NCBI GenBank assembly: GCA_963788125.1
Contig: CAWBFN010000002.1
Coordinates: 744,001-808,000 of the forward strand
Origin: Bog-473 sp963788125
GTDB taxonomy: Bacteria > Actinomycetota > Acidimicrobiia > Acidimicrobiales > RAAP-2
Direction: 5' to 3'
DNA: 64,000 nt
Shown in pieces: positions 8,364 to 16,275 of this stretch. Both the position numbers and the translations under genes were made by a program. The notes below the pieces were generated by a model. That model was not told the DNA's origin and searched no databases. It saw nothing but the letters and a program-made list of their open reading frames with translations. The stretch's first letter is position 1. The number at the start of each line of letters is the position of its first letter.

Positions 8364-9237
8364 TCCCCGCGTTGTTGGTTGACGAACCGGTGCCCGCGGT
8401 CGCCCCGCCGACCCCGCTGGGCAGCTTGGGAACCGACGACGGCTTGGCCTTTACGAGGGCCTGTTCCGTGCGGAGCCACGTGGTGTACTGCGCCGGCGTC
8501 ACGGCCCGCACGTTGAAGAACATGAGGGAATGGTAGAGCCCGCAGAGCTGGGTGCACTGACCCCGGAAGTCCCCCGTGTGCAGCGCATTGAAGTCGAAGC
8601 TCGTGGTGTAGCCGGGACTGGCGTAGCGGCTGAAGTTGAACTCGGGGACGTAGAAGCCGTGCAGGACGTCGAGCGACTTGAGGTCGATCTGCACATCGGT
8701 GCCGGTGGGAATGACCATGGTCGGGTCCTGCGTCGTCTGGCCGATCACCTTGACGCCGCCGGGATAGGAGAACTCCCAACCCCACTGGAAGGCATAGACG
8801 TGGATGAGGGCGGTGGGGCGGGGCGGGGTGGCGTCGACCTTGTTCTCGGACAGCACGGTGAAGACGAACAGTCCGAGGACGATGAGAATCGGGACGATGG
8901 TGTAGGAGACCTCGAGCAGCGTGTGGTACTGGGTCTGCTTGGGTATCTCGTCGGACCTTCGGCGGTAGCGGAAGACCGCCCACAGGATCAGGAGGAGCAC
9001 GAAGCCGCCCACGACGAGCCCGGCGATGAAGAAGAGCTGCCACAGATGGAGCTCGGAGCGCCCCTGGGTGGTGGCGCCGGAGTACTCGCCGAAGGTGGGG
9101 ACCTTGCACCCGGCGAAAACGAGGCCGGTGCCGACGACGACGGCGGCCGCCAGCCACCGCGAGCGGCGTCCTGCGGGGGGGTCCTGGGGGGTCGGTACGG
9201 GTGCTTCCGCCGAAGGGCTGGTCAATGACGAGTCCAC
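8344..9237 (-). CDS. ctaC: Cytochrome c oxidase subunit II
   Basis: 297 residues. After an N-terminal helix ending in LVFAGC (possible lipidation at C44, although Phe at -3 is not ideal) come two transmembrane helices (about residues 68-92 and 108-130). They are followed by an extracellular cupredoxin domain. The CuA site is complete: the distal histidine in DVLHGFYVPEFNF, then CTQLCGLYHSLMFF with two cysteines, a histidine and a methionine. The domain receives electrons from QcrC and delivers them to CtaD. It is the first gene of the ctaC-ctaD-ctaF operon on the minus strand. The 3' end is slightly extended and overlaps ctaD. Confidence 0.95.
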   Translation of the reverse strand: MDSSLTSPSAEAPVPTPQDPPAGRRSRWLAAAVVVGTGLVFAGCKVPTFGEYSGATTQGRSELHLWQLFFIAGLVVGGFVLLLILWAVFRYRRRSDEIPKQTQYHTLLEVSYTIVPILIVLGLFVFTVLSENKVDATPPRPTALIHVYAFQWGWEFSYPGGVKVIGQTTQDPTMVIPTGTDVQIDLKSLDVLHGFYVPEFNFSRYASPGYTTSFDFNALHTGDFRGQCTQLCGLYHSLMFFNVRAVTPAQYTTWLRTEQALVKAKPSSVPKLPSGVGGATAGTGSSTNNAGSDLYGD

Positions 9238-9324
9238 GGCGGTGAGACTATCGAACCCCGCAGAAAAAGACGAAGTAGCAGCCCAGCGACGTGCGCGCGC
9301 CGAACATCGGGCCGACCGGTGGGG

Positions 9325-9582
9325 TCAGGCCCCCGGCGTGGGATCGTCGGCCGCCGGGGCCGCAGGCGGTGCCGGCGCGTCGGCCGCCGCCGAGGTGCCG
9401 TTGCTCGCCGTCAGGTTCGGGGTGTCCGAGGCCTTCTTGCCGTCGTGCAACCCCTTTTCGAACTCGGTCTTCGCCGAGCCGAGATTGCGCGCCAGCTTGG
9501 GGATGGCGGCCCCACCGAAGAGGAGCACCACCACGACGATGAGGACGATGACCCCGTCGACTCCGAAAATGTCTGCCAGCAT
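9325..9582 (-). CDS. tatA: Sec-independent translocase protein TatA (copy 1)
   Basis: An 85-residue protein with one N-terminal membrane helix (about residues 8-25), a Phe-Gly hinge in VLLFGGAAIPKLARNLG and an amphipathic helix, the layout of TatA/TatE. The tail from residue 55 on is Ala/Pro-rich and low in complexity. TatA forms the protein-conducting element of the twin-arginine pathway, which exports folded cofactor proteins; the Rieske subunit nearby is a plausible client. The first 45 or so residues are almost the same as those of a second tatA at 62893-63117. No tatB or tatC is visible in the window. Confidence 0.9.
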   Translation of the reverse strand: MLADIFGVDGVIVLIVVVVLLFGGAAIPKLARNLGSAKTEFEKGLHDGKKASDTPNLTASNGTSAAADAPAPPAAPAADDPTPGA

Positions 9583-9668
9583 GACGATCTCCTTGGCACG
9601 GCTCTTGCGGCGATGAACCGCGCGTCAGGTTAGACCCAATCGACCGGACCGCCGGCACGCCGCCACCG

Positions 9669-10073
9669 TCACCCGGCCAGGAGCATGCCCAGAACCAGTG
9701 CGGCCACGCTCGCCGTCCCGGCTATCGAGCCCCAGACGGCCGTCGCCTCCCGGGAGGTGGCCCTCGAGTGGAGCAGGGCACCCAGTCCGGCCACGGCGAC
9801 GATGACGATCTTGACGATGAGCACGGTCTTCCAGGCCGTGCTCTGGTCCGCCCAGTGAAAGGTGGAGACGTTCCACAGCCCGGTGACCACCAGGACGGCG
9901 TAGGCGGGCCAGGCGAGGCGCGCGAAGGCCCGGGCCAGCACGGTCGGGGCCTCCGGGCCGAGCCGGCGGGAGGGGCCGACCAGACCCATCATGACGATCT
10001 GGCCCCCGACCCAGACCGAGGCCGCCAGGACGTGGAGCGTGAGTCGGAGCGCCTCGAGCCCGGGGGCGAGCAC
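9669..10073 (-). CDS. CopD-like small integral membrane protein
   Basis: 134 residues with four hydrophobic helices. Helix 1 carries LHVLAASVWVGGQIVMM, the H-x(6)-WVGG pattern seen in the copper-resistance CopD superfamily and related DUF2269-like proteins. A second conserved-looking segment is VVTGLWNVSTFHWAD. A role in copper handling or heme-copper oxidase assembly would suit the neighbouring cta genes, but that is inferred from context only. The GTG start at 10073 places the first helix at residue 8. No metal-binding cysteines are present. Confidence 0.6.
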   Translation of the reverse strand: MLAPGLEALRLTLHVLAASVWVGGQIVMMGLVGPSRRLGPEAPTVLARAFARLAWPAYAVLVVTGLWNVSTFHWADQSTAWKTVLIVKIVIVAVAGLGALLHSRATSREATAVWGSIAGTASVAALVLGMLLAG

Positions 10074-10088
10074 CGCCGCCCTGCTCCT

Positions 10089-10862
10089 TTACTTGCCCTG
10101 CCAGTCCGGCGCCCGTTTCTCCGCAAAGGCGCGTGATCCCTCCAGGGCGTCGGCCGAACTGAACACGAGGCCCACCGCCTCCTGGTTGATCTCCCACGCC
10201 TCTGACTCGGGGACTCCCACGGCGCGCTTCATCACGCTCTTGGAGTAGCGGACGGCGAGAGGTGCATTGGCGGCGATCCGCTCGGCCAAGGCGAGGGCCT
10301 CGGTGAGCACGTCGTCGGCCGCCACGACCCGGTTCACGAGCCCGAGCGCCAGGGCGCGCCCGGCGTCGATCGTGTCGCCGGTCATGGCCAGCTCGAGCGC
10401 GATCGTCATGGGGAGGCGAGTGGGCAGCCGGATGAGACCCCCGGCGCCGGCGATCAGGCCCCGTTTTGCCTCGGGGATGCCGAACGTGGCGTGCTCGGCG
10501 GCCACGGCGAGGTCGCAGGAGAGCATGACTTCCAGGCCGCCGGCCAGGGCGGCGCCGTTGACTGCGGCGATCATGGGCTTGGGGAACTCCCGTCGGGTGA
10601 GGCCGCCGAATCCGCCCTTCGCCTCCAGGATCTCGGGCCCTTCGCCGCTGGAGAAGGCCTTGAGGTCCATGCCCGCACTGAAGGCCTTGTCCCCGCTCCC
10701 GGTGATGATCACCACCCAGCAGTCCTCGTCATCGGTCAGCTCGTCCATGAACGACGAGAAGGCGCGGGTCACCGCACCGTTGATGGCGTTGCGCGCCTCG
10801 GGTCGGTTGATGGTGAGGATCTCGACGTGTCCCCGACGCTCCCGCAACACTTCGTCTGCCAT
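10089..10862 (-). CDS. Enoyl-CoA hydratase/isomerase family protein
   Basis: 257 residues with the crotonase fold. It has the oxyanion-hole segment AFSAGMDLKAF, the glycine-rich block NGAALAGGLEVMLSCDLA with the first catalytic glutamate, and FGIPEAKRGLIAGAGG with the second. Both glutamates used by true hydratases are therefore present, so hydration of a 2-enoyl-CoA in fatty-acid oxidation is likely. The start ATG 10862 is chosen because the protein then begins MADEVLRERRGHVEILTINRP, the normal crotonase N-terminus; the frame is open further upstream without similarity. It runs towards the CopD-like gene with a gap of 15 bases. The C-terminus (AFAEKRAPDWQGK) is family-typical. Confidence 0.9.
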   Translation of the reverse strand: MADEVLRERRGHVEILTINRPEARNAINGAVTRAFSSFMDELTDDEDCWVVIITGSGDKAFSAGMDLKAFSSGEGPEILEAKGGFGGLTRREFPKPMIAAVNGAALAGGLEVMLSCDLAVAAEHATFGIPEAKRGLIAGAGGLIRLPTRLPMTIALELAMTGDTIDAGRALALGLVNRVVAADDVLTEALALAERIAANAPLAVRYSKSVMKRAVGVPESEAWEINQEAVGLVFSSADALEGSRAFAEKRAPDWQGK

Positions 10863-10993
10863 GTGGGCTCCCTCCGCCGGCGGTCCGTGGTGGCCGGAGT
10901 CACCGTGCCGGGCGATTCTCCCCGCTGCAGAGGGTGAGCGCCAGCCGGGACGGCCCGCATCTGCATCCCGTGTGACCTGCCAAGCTGTGTGAC

Positions 10994-12589
10994 GTGCCTG
11001 CCGATCCCGCCGGCCCCCCACGCGCACGACGTCCGGCACCTCCGGCGCGCCCGGCACCTCCGGCGCGGCCACCGCGGCCGAGGCGCCCCCGGCGCCCCCC
11101 GTCCTCGGTGTTGGGGGAGGGTTTCGCCATCGGGGTGGCCACGGCGGGCTACCAGATCGAGGGTGGCTACAACGGCAGCGGCGAGCCCGCGAACAACTGG
11201 ACCGGATGGGAGCGCGCCGGCCGGGTGGAGCGTTCGGGCGCGGCGTGCGCGTTCTGGTCCCGCCCCGAGGAGGCGTTGGATCGCGCCGCCGCGATTGGGT
11301 GCAACGCGTTCCGCCTCTCGGTGGAGTGGGCCCGGTTGGAACCCGAGCCCGGCCGCTTCGACGGTACCGCCCTGGACCGCTACCTCCAGATCCTCGAGAT
11401 GTGCGCGGCGCGGGGTATGGATCCGGTGATCACCCTGCACCACTTCACCCACCCGGCGTGGCTGGGCGAGGAGTTCTGGTTGCGACCGGGGGCGCCGGAC
11501 CGCTTCGCCCGGCACGTGCAGCGCGTGGTGCCGTCGCTGGCCCCGCACTGCCGGCGATGGGTGACCGTCAACGAGCCCAACGTCGTGATGCACCAGGGTT
11601 GGATCGGTGGCGCGCACCCGCCGGGGCGGCACCTGGCCTTCGCCGACGCCTTCTGCGTGCTGGACAACCTCCTCACGGCCCACGTGCTCGCGTCCGACGT
11701 CATCGTCGGCGTGCAGCCGGAGGCCCAGGTGACCTGCAACACAAGTTCGTCATCGGTCTACGAGCTCGACCGGCTCCTCACCGATCTCCTCTTGCTGCGC
11801 TCGGTCGGGGTGCCGGCCTCCGATGTCGACCGCTATGTCGACGAGCGGCGCGCCCTGCACGACGCCTCCATCCCGCCCCAGCACATCGGGGAGCTGGCGC
11901 TGCGACGGTTCTTCGCCGCCATCAGCCCGTACGGCACGCGCCACGGTGCGGCCGGGGGACCGCTCTGGGCCCGGCTGCGCTCCGCCACCCGGCGGCCGGC
12001 CCCGCGACGCACCGTGCACGCCGTGCACGCCTCGGACCAGGCCCGGGCCCTGGGGGCCGTCGGGCTGGACTGGTATGACCCGATCGCCAGCCACGCCGTC
12101 GGGCTGCCGGGCCGGCGTGGGAGCCGGGGTGACCGTGCGTGGTCGGTGGGCCGGGAGTTGTGGGACGTCCGGCCGGACGCCGCGGGACTGCGGTCGTGGT
12201 GCCGCACCGAGGGCGCGTTCCACCGGGGGCTGCCCTTGTGGGTGGTGGAGAACGGCATGGCCACACGCGTGGTGGGCCACCGCGCCGTTCCCCGCGACGA
12301 CGGGTGGGATCGTCCGCGCTACATCAGGGAGCACTTCGCCGCGGTGGTCGACGCCCGGGACGACGGGGTGCCGGTGGAGGCGTATCTGCACTGGTCCCTG
12401 GTCGACAACTACGAGTGGGGTAGCTACGAGCCCCGCTTCGGGATCTTCGGTATGGACCGGAGCGATCCCACCGGAGCGGCCCGCTGGATGGACACCGACG
12501 CGGCCGGCGACGATGCCGCCGGGGCCTTCTCCCGAGTGGTGCGTGGCCTCACGTCGGGGGATCGGTCGGTGCTCGAGGGTCCGGGGTGA
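10994..12589 (+). CDS. Glycoside hydrolase family 1 (beta-glucosidase-like)
   Basis: 531 residues. The two catalytic glutamates of clan-A GH1 enzymes are present: the acid/base E194 in TVNEPN and the nucleophile E419 in VVENGMA. Other GH1 signatures are GVATAGYQIEGG near the start, FRLSVEWARLEPEPG, the HHFTHPAWL block and HWSLVDNYEWGSYEPRFG near the end. It should hydrolyse beta-glycosides in the cytoplasm, since no signal peptide is seen. The first 38 residues are almost pure Pro/Arg/Ala and arise from a 17-base direct repeat (11033-11049 and 11051-11067). They may be untranslated, because a GTG near 11108 would start the protein at VLGEGFAIG. The 3' end overlaps the convergent DedA gene by 41 bases. 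Confidence 0.88.
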   Translation: MPADPAGPPRARRPAPPARPAPPARPPRPRRPRRPPSSVLGEGFAIGVATAGYQIEGGYNGSGEPANNWTGWERAGRVERSGAACAFWSRPEEALDRAAAIGCNAFRLSVEWARLEPEPGRFDGTALDRYLQILEMCAARGMDPVITLHHFTHPAWLGEEFWLRPGAPDRFARHVQRVVPSLAPHCRRWVTVNEPNVVMHQGWIGGAHPPGRHLAFADAFCVLDNLLTAHVLASDVIVGVQPEAQVTCNTSSSSVYELDRLLTDLLLLRSVGVPASDVDRYVDERRALHDASIPPQHIGELALRRFFAAISPYGTRHGAAGGPLWARLRSATRRPAPRRTVHAVHASDQARALGAVGLDWYDPIASHAVGLPGRRGSRGDRAWSVGRELWDVRPDAAGLRSWCRTEGAFHRGLPLWVVENGMATRVVGHRAVPRDDGWDRPRYIREHFAAVVDARDDGVPVEAYLHWSLVDNYEWGSYEPRFGIFGMDRSDPTGAARWMDTDAAGDDAAGAFSRVVRGLTSGDRSVLEGPG

Positions 12590-13208
12590 TCGCCCGCTGC
12601 TCCTCGCTCTCCTTGCGTCGCCGGCGGACGGCGAAGACGACGAGCGCCACCACGATGAGGCCCAGGAGCACGTCGGACGCGATGGCCGAATCGTGCTCCA
12701 GCTTCGTGTAGGCGCTGCCCACGGCGTAGCCGAGCAGGCAGAAGGCCGTCCCCCAGACCACGCCGCCGGCTGCGTTGGCGGGCAGGAAGACGCGGTAGGG
12801 CAACGACGACATGCCGGCCAGTCCCGGGACGACGGCACGAAGGAAGGCGGTGAACCGGGCCACGAAGACGGCGATGGCGCCCCGACGGTTCAGCTGGTCG
12901 AGGACGCGGTCGAGCGTGCGTTGCCGCCGGCGCAGCAACCGGACCCCGAGGAGCCGGCGTCCCCACCGCTGGCCGACCAGGTAGCCGAGGGAGTCGCCGG
13001 CGATGGCGCAGGTCACGACCACGACGATCAGCGCGGCGATCTCTATGTGGCCCCGCGACGCCGCCACGCCCCCGAGGATCACCGCCGTCTCGCCGGGGAA
13101 GACGAAGCCGATCAGTATCCCGGCCTCGGCGAACACCAACGCACCGACGAGGGCGTAGGCCTCCCATCCGTGGAGGTTGAGGAGCGGGTTGAGCAGGTTG
13201 ACGATCAT
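12549..13208 (-). CDS. DedA family membrane protein
   Basis: 219 residues with the DedA/SNARE-associated layout: an early GALVFAEAGILIGFVFPGETAVILGG motif region with the conserved acidic residues in membrane-embedded segments. It is followed by a loop with GYLVGQRWGRRLL and then RFTAFLRAVVPGLAGMSSLPYRVF with the essential arginines. DedA proteins are proposed lipid carriers or scramblases (undecaprenyl-phosphate or phospholipid recycling) in the cytoplasmic membrane. The charged C-terminal tail is cytoplasmic. It converges with the GH1 gene; no operon partner is evident on its own strand apart from the hydrolase 30 bases upstream. Confidence 0.88.
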   Translation of the reverse strand: MIVNLLNPLLNLHGWEAYALVGALVFAEAGILIGFVFPGETAVILGGVAASRGHIEIAALIVVVVTCAIAGDSLGYLVGQRWGRRLLGVRLLRRRQRTLDRVLDQLNRRGAIAVFVARFTAFLRAVVPGLAGMSSLPYRVFLPANAAGGVVWGTAFCLLGYAVGSAYTKLEHDSAIASDVLLGLIVVALVVFAVRRRRKESEEQRAITPDPRAPTDPPT

Positions 13209-13238
13209 GCGTACCGACCGCCGAGGAGCCGGACGCTG

Positions 13239-14363
13239 CTAGTCGACGGCGCGCAGGCTGCGGTCGCGTGAGGTGAACCGGCGCCAGCGATCCTCGACAT
13301 GGGCCATGAACTCCTTGCCGGCGGCGAGGTAGGTGAGAACGTCGGCCTGTCCCTGCGGACGGGCCAGCATCCAGCTGTGGCCGCCGGGCATCCACTGCAC
13401 CGGGGCGGACGCGACCTCGGCGAACTCGTGGGCCGCCGACTCGGGGACGACGCGGTCGAAGCAGCCCCACTCGTTGAGGATGGGCATCTGCTGGGCCACC
13501 AGTGCACGGATCTCGGCCCGCTGGTCGATCGACATGAACAGGCTGCCGATGGGCAGCGTCTGGCCGACCGTGCGGATGTTGCGTCGGACGTCGGGCACCA
13601 GGGACCGTACGGTGGAGAACAGGCGGCCGGTGAGGAGATCGGGCAGATCACACACGGCCGCAACCGCCAGATCGACCATGGGGGCGACATCGGGGGCGAT
13701 CGGCGCGAGGAGGGTGGGCAGGACGCCGTTGCGTATCTTCCAGGCCGGGGTGCTCACCCCGTCCCGATAGATGACCCCCAGCGAGCGACGGGGATGATCG
13801 TGGGCGAACTGCACGGCCACCGCGCCCCCCATGGAGTGGCCGAGGAGAACGGCGGGACCGGCGCCGACCTGGTTGATGACGGCCGTGACCTGTCTGGCCA
13901 GGATCTCCAGCGACACGTCGTGCCAGTCGAGGACGTCGCTCCCGCCGAATCCCGGAAGGCTGGGGTTGATGACGCGCCACCCGAGGTGCTCGGCCAGGCG
14001 CGCGCTCTCCCGCCAGTACATTCCCCCGCCGGCGAAGTACCCGTGGATGTTCACGGCCCAGATGGGCGGCGTCCCGGGCCCGTCGGGCCCGTGGGCGCCG
14101 ACGTTGTCCGAGACGGCGAACTGCAACCTGCGGCCCTCGACCCGCACACAACCGGGAACCATGCGGATCGTCGGCGCCTTGCGGACCTTGCGCACGTACT
14201 GGTCGCGCAGGACGCCCAGCCCGTGCGGCGCCCGGCCCGCATCGACCAGCTCCACCGGGGAAGGCCCGTCCGACGGCGACATCATGGCGCCGGATATCTG
14301 CAGCGTGTCCTCGGGTTCGGGCTTCTCCCTGGCTCTCGGAAATCCCAACCCCATTGCGGACAC
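13239..14363 (-). CDS. Alpha/beta hydrolase
   Basis: 374 residues. The nucleophile elbow is GHSMGG (Ser near residue 180), preceded by an oxyanion-type NIHGYFAGGGMYW segment. The acid and histidine of the triad are probably in the region of NEWGCFDRVVPESAAHEF and MPGGHSWMLARP. The extended N-terminus of about 85 residues has no clear family and includes a possible internal start at MMSPSDG. The substrate is not evident; the large lid region (residues 200-290) is hydrophobic, which would suit an esterase or lipase acting on hydrophobic substrates. The gap to the DedA gene is 30 bases, so the two could be co-transcribed. Confidence 0.8.
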   Translation of the reverse strand: MSAMGLGFPRAREKPEPEDTLQISGAMMSPSDGPSPVELVDAGRAPHGLGVLRDQYVRKVRKAPTIRMVPGCVRVEGRRLQFAVSDNVGAHGPDGPGTPPIWAVNIHGYFAGGGMYWRESARLAEHLGWRVINPSLPGFGGSDVLDWHDVSLEILARQVTAVINQVGAGPAVLLGHSMGGAVAVQFAHDHPRRSLGVIYRDGVSTPAWKIRNGVLPTLLAPIAPDVAPMVDLAVAAVCDLPDLLTGRLFSTVRSLVPDVRRNIRTVGQTLPIGSLFMSIDQRAEIRALVAQQMPILNEWGCFDRVVPESAAHEFAEVASAPVQWMPGGHSWMLARPQGQADVLTYLAAGKEFMAHVEDRWRRFTSRDRSLRAVD

Positions 14364-14423
14364 CTCGGTCGTGGGCCGTACGTGATGCCGACCTCCACCG
14401 TACCCGACGCCGCACGCGCCCGA

Positions 14424-15230
14424 TCAGGTCACGTCGCGGCGGAACGTGGTGAAGTAGCCGATGGTCAGGGGGATCAACCCCCAGCCCAGCATGGCGAGGC
14501 CGCCCTGCCACCAGGTGAGGAGGGGCTCGTTCACGCCACCGCCGCCTCCACCGCCGAAGCCCGTCGAGCCGATCGCCCCGACGAGTGCCACCACGGCCCG
14601 GCTCGGCAGCCAGTTCAGGTTGTAGTGGAACACGCTGTGGGCCACCGCCACGAGGATCGGCTCGAGGATGAAGGTCCCACCGATGGTGATCAGGATGCCG
14701 GCCACCTGGTTCTTCACCAGGACCCCGAAGCCCAACCCGAAGAGGCCGAGGAGGATGGATGCCACCACCAGGCCGGGGATCACGGCTCCGGCCTGGTCGG
14801 TCACCGAGGTGGCGCTGCCACCGAGTGCGGCGTTCCAGGGCAGCCCGACCGCGAGGACGATGACCAGGGAGAGGAGCGCCATGAGGACGGCCCAGTAGGA
14901 GGTGACGATGGTCTTGGCGCCGAGCACCCGACTACGCACCGGGGTGTAGAGGAGCGTGTTGGTGATGGTCTTCTGGCGGTACTCACTGGTGATGCAGACG
15001 ACCCCGGCGACCGGTGCCAGGAAGGTGATCCCGAAGAAGCCGGCGCCGAGGAGGAGCCGTTGCTGGTTGAGCGTGTGCGCGAAGTAGAAGGTGTGGCCGG
15101 CGAACCCCCCCGCCCGGGCGAACAGGATCAGGATGAACAGTACGGTCAGGGGGAGGGCCAGCCCGAAGCAGACCCAGATGCCCGGCATGGTGCGCATCTT
15201 GAGCGACTCCGCCCGCACGGCGTTGATCAC
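14424..15230 (-). CDS. ABC-2 type transporter permease
   Basis: 268 residues with six hydrophobic helices, the usual ABC-2 permease size. The N-terminus INAVRAESLKMRTMPGIWVCFG is typical of this group (a short amphipathic segment before helix 1). A loop with GGGGGGGVNEPLL lies between helices 5 and 6. It overlaps the ATPase gene by four bases, so the two form a coupled exporter operon. Substrate could be a drug, lipid or peptide; the sequence does not say. Confidence 0.85.
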   Translation of the reverse strand: MINAVRAESLKMRTMPGIWVCFGLALPLTVLFILILFARAGGFAGHTFYFAHTLNQQRLLLGAGFFGITFLAPVAGVVCITSEYRQKTITNTLLYTPVRSRVLGAKTIVTSYWAVLMALLSLVIVLAVGLPWNAALGGSATSVTDQAGAVIPGLVVASILLGLFGLGFGVLVKNQVAGILITIGGTFILEPILVAVAHSVFHYNLNWLPSRAVVALVGAIGSTGFGGGGGGGVNEPLLTWWQGGLAMLGWGLIPLTIGYFTTFRRDVT

Positions 15231-16168
15231 GACGGCTCTCCGGGGGCGCCGAAGCCGAGTCCGGACGTGAGCTCCAAGAAGATGGACTCGAGGTCGGCTC
15301 CCTGCGCGGTCAGCTCGTACAGGACGATCTGGTTGGAGGCCAGCAGGGGCCCCAGCTGCTCGGGTGTGACGCCGTCGACGGCGACCAGGTCGTGGGCCAG
15401 GCGCCGGAAGCGGATGTTGGCCGAGGCGAGCACGTTGCCCAGCCGGTCTGCTTCAGGCGTGCGGACGTGCATGGTCAACTGCGCCATGCCGGCCGTGATC
15501 GACTCCAGCGACCCCTGTGCCTTGAGCTTGCCCCGGGAGATGATCACGGCGTCGTCGATGGTCTGGGCCATCTCGGCCAACAGATGCGACGAGACCAGAA
15601 TGGTCCGGCCCTCGCCGGCCAGGTAGCGCATGAAGTCCCGGAGCCAGGCGATGCCCTGGGGGTCGAGGCCGTTGGAGGGCTCATCGAGGATCAGGACGTC
15701 GGGGTCACCGATCATGGCGCTGGCCAGTTCGAGGCGCTGGCGCATGCCCATGGAGAAGCCGCCCACCTTGCGCTTGGCGTCGGCCGTCAAGCCCACGAGG
15801 TCGAGGACGACGTCGGCCCTCACCTCGTCGTGGCCTCCGGCCCGGGCCACCATGCGCAGATGGGTGCGGGCGCGCCGCGACGGGTGGAAGCTGGTCGCTT
15901 CGAGCACCGCGCCCACCGTCCCCGAGGGGTGGGGCAGTTCGCGGTAGAGCTGCCCCCCGACGGTGGCCCGGCCCGCATTCGGGGCGACCAGCCCGAGCAG
16001 CATGCGCAGGGTGGTGGTCTTGCCGGAGCCGTTGGGACCGAGGAACCCGGTCACCCGTCCCGGCTCGACGCTGAAGCCGAGATCATCGACGGCTACCACC
16101 GATCCGAAGTGCTTGGTCAGTCCGGAGATCTCGATCGGCAGGCCGCGGGGGGCCGGGCTTCCGGACAC
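15227..16168 (-). CDS. ABC transporter ATP-binding protein
   Basis: A 313-residue ATPase that powers the adjoining ABC-2 permease. It has the Walker A GPNGSGKTT near residue 45, a signature region reading FSMGMRQRLELA (LSGGQ degenerated to FSMGM, common in the DrrA/CcmA-like exporter group), Walker B VLILDEPSNGLD, and an H-loop SSHLLAEM. A C-terminal domain of about 90 residues follows, as in DrrA-like proteins. GTG 16168 is preferred over a more upstream start at 16282, because the latter would read through a low-complexity repeat and overlap the start of the divergent alcohol dehydrogenase. Confidence 0.88.
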   Translation of the reverse strand: MSGSPAPRGLPIEISGLTKHFGSVVAVDDLGFSVEPGRVTGFLGPNGSGKTTTLRMLLGLVAPNAGRATVGGQLYRELPHPSGTVGAVLEATSFHPSRRARTHLRMVARAGGHDEVRADVVLDLVGLTADAKRKVGGFSMGMRQRLELASAMIGDPDVLILDEPSNGLDPQGIAWLRDFMRYLAGEGRTILVSSHLLAEMAQTIDDAVIISRGKLKAQGSLESITAGMAQLTMHVRTPEADRLGNVLASANIRFRRLAHDLVAVDGVTPEQLGPLLASNQIVLYELTAQGADLESIFLELTSGLGFGAPGEPS

Positions 16169-16197
16169 GGAGGCACGATAGCCGCCGGTACCGGCCG

Positions 16198-16227
16198 CAC
16201 CGGGGCACCGGGGCACCGGGGCACGGG
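16198..16227. repeat. 8-bp tandem repeat (CACCGGGG, nearly four copies)
   Basis: Three perfect copies of CACCGGGG and a partial fourth (CACGGG) lie in the 107-base gap between the ABC exporter operon and the divergent alcohol dehydrogenase. Both genes must have their promoters around this point. The repeat could be a slippage-prone tract that varies promoter geometry, or just a neutral GC microsatellite. Confidence 0.7.
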
Positions 16228-16275
16228 CCCCGGACCCGATTGTCGGGGCGTGGCGCGCCGACGATACTGAGGGCG

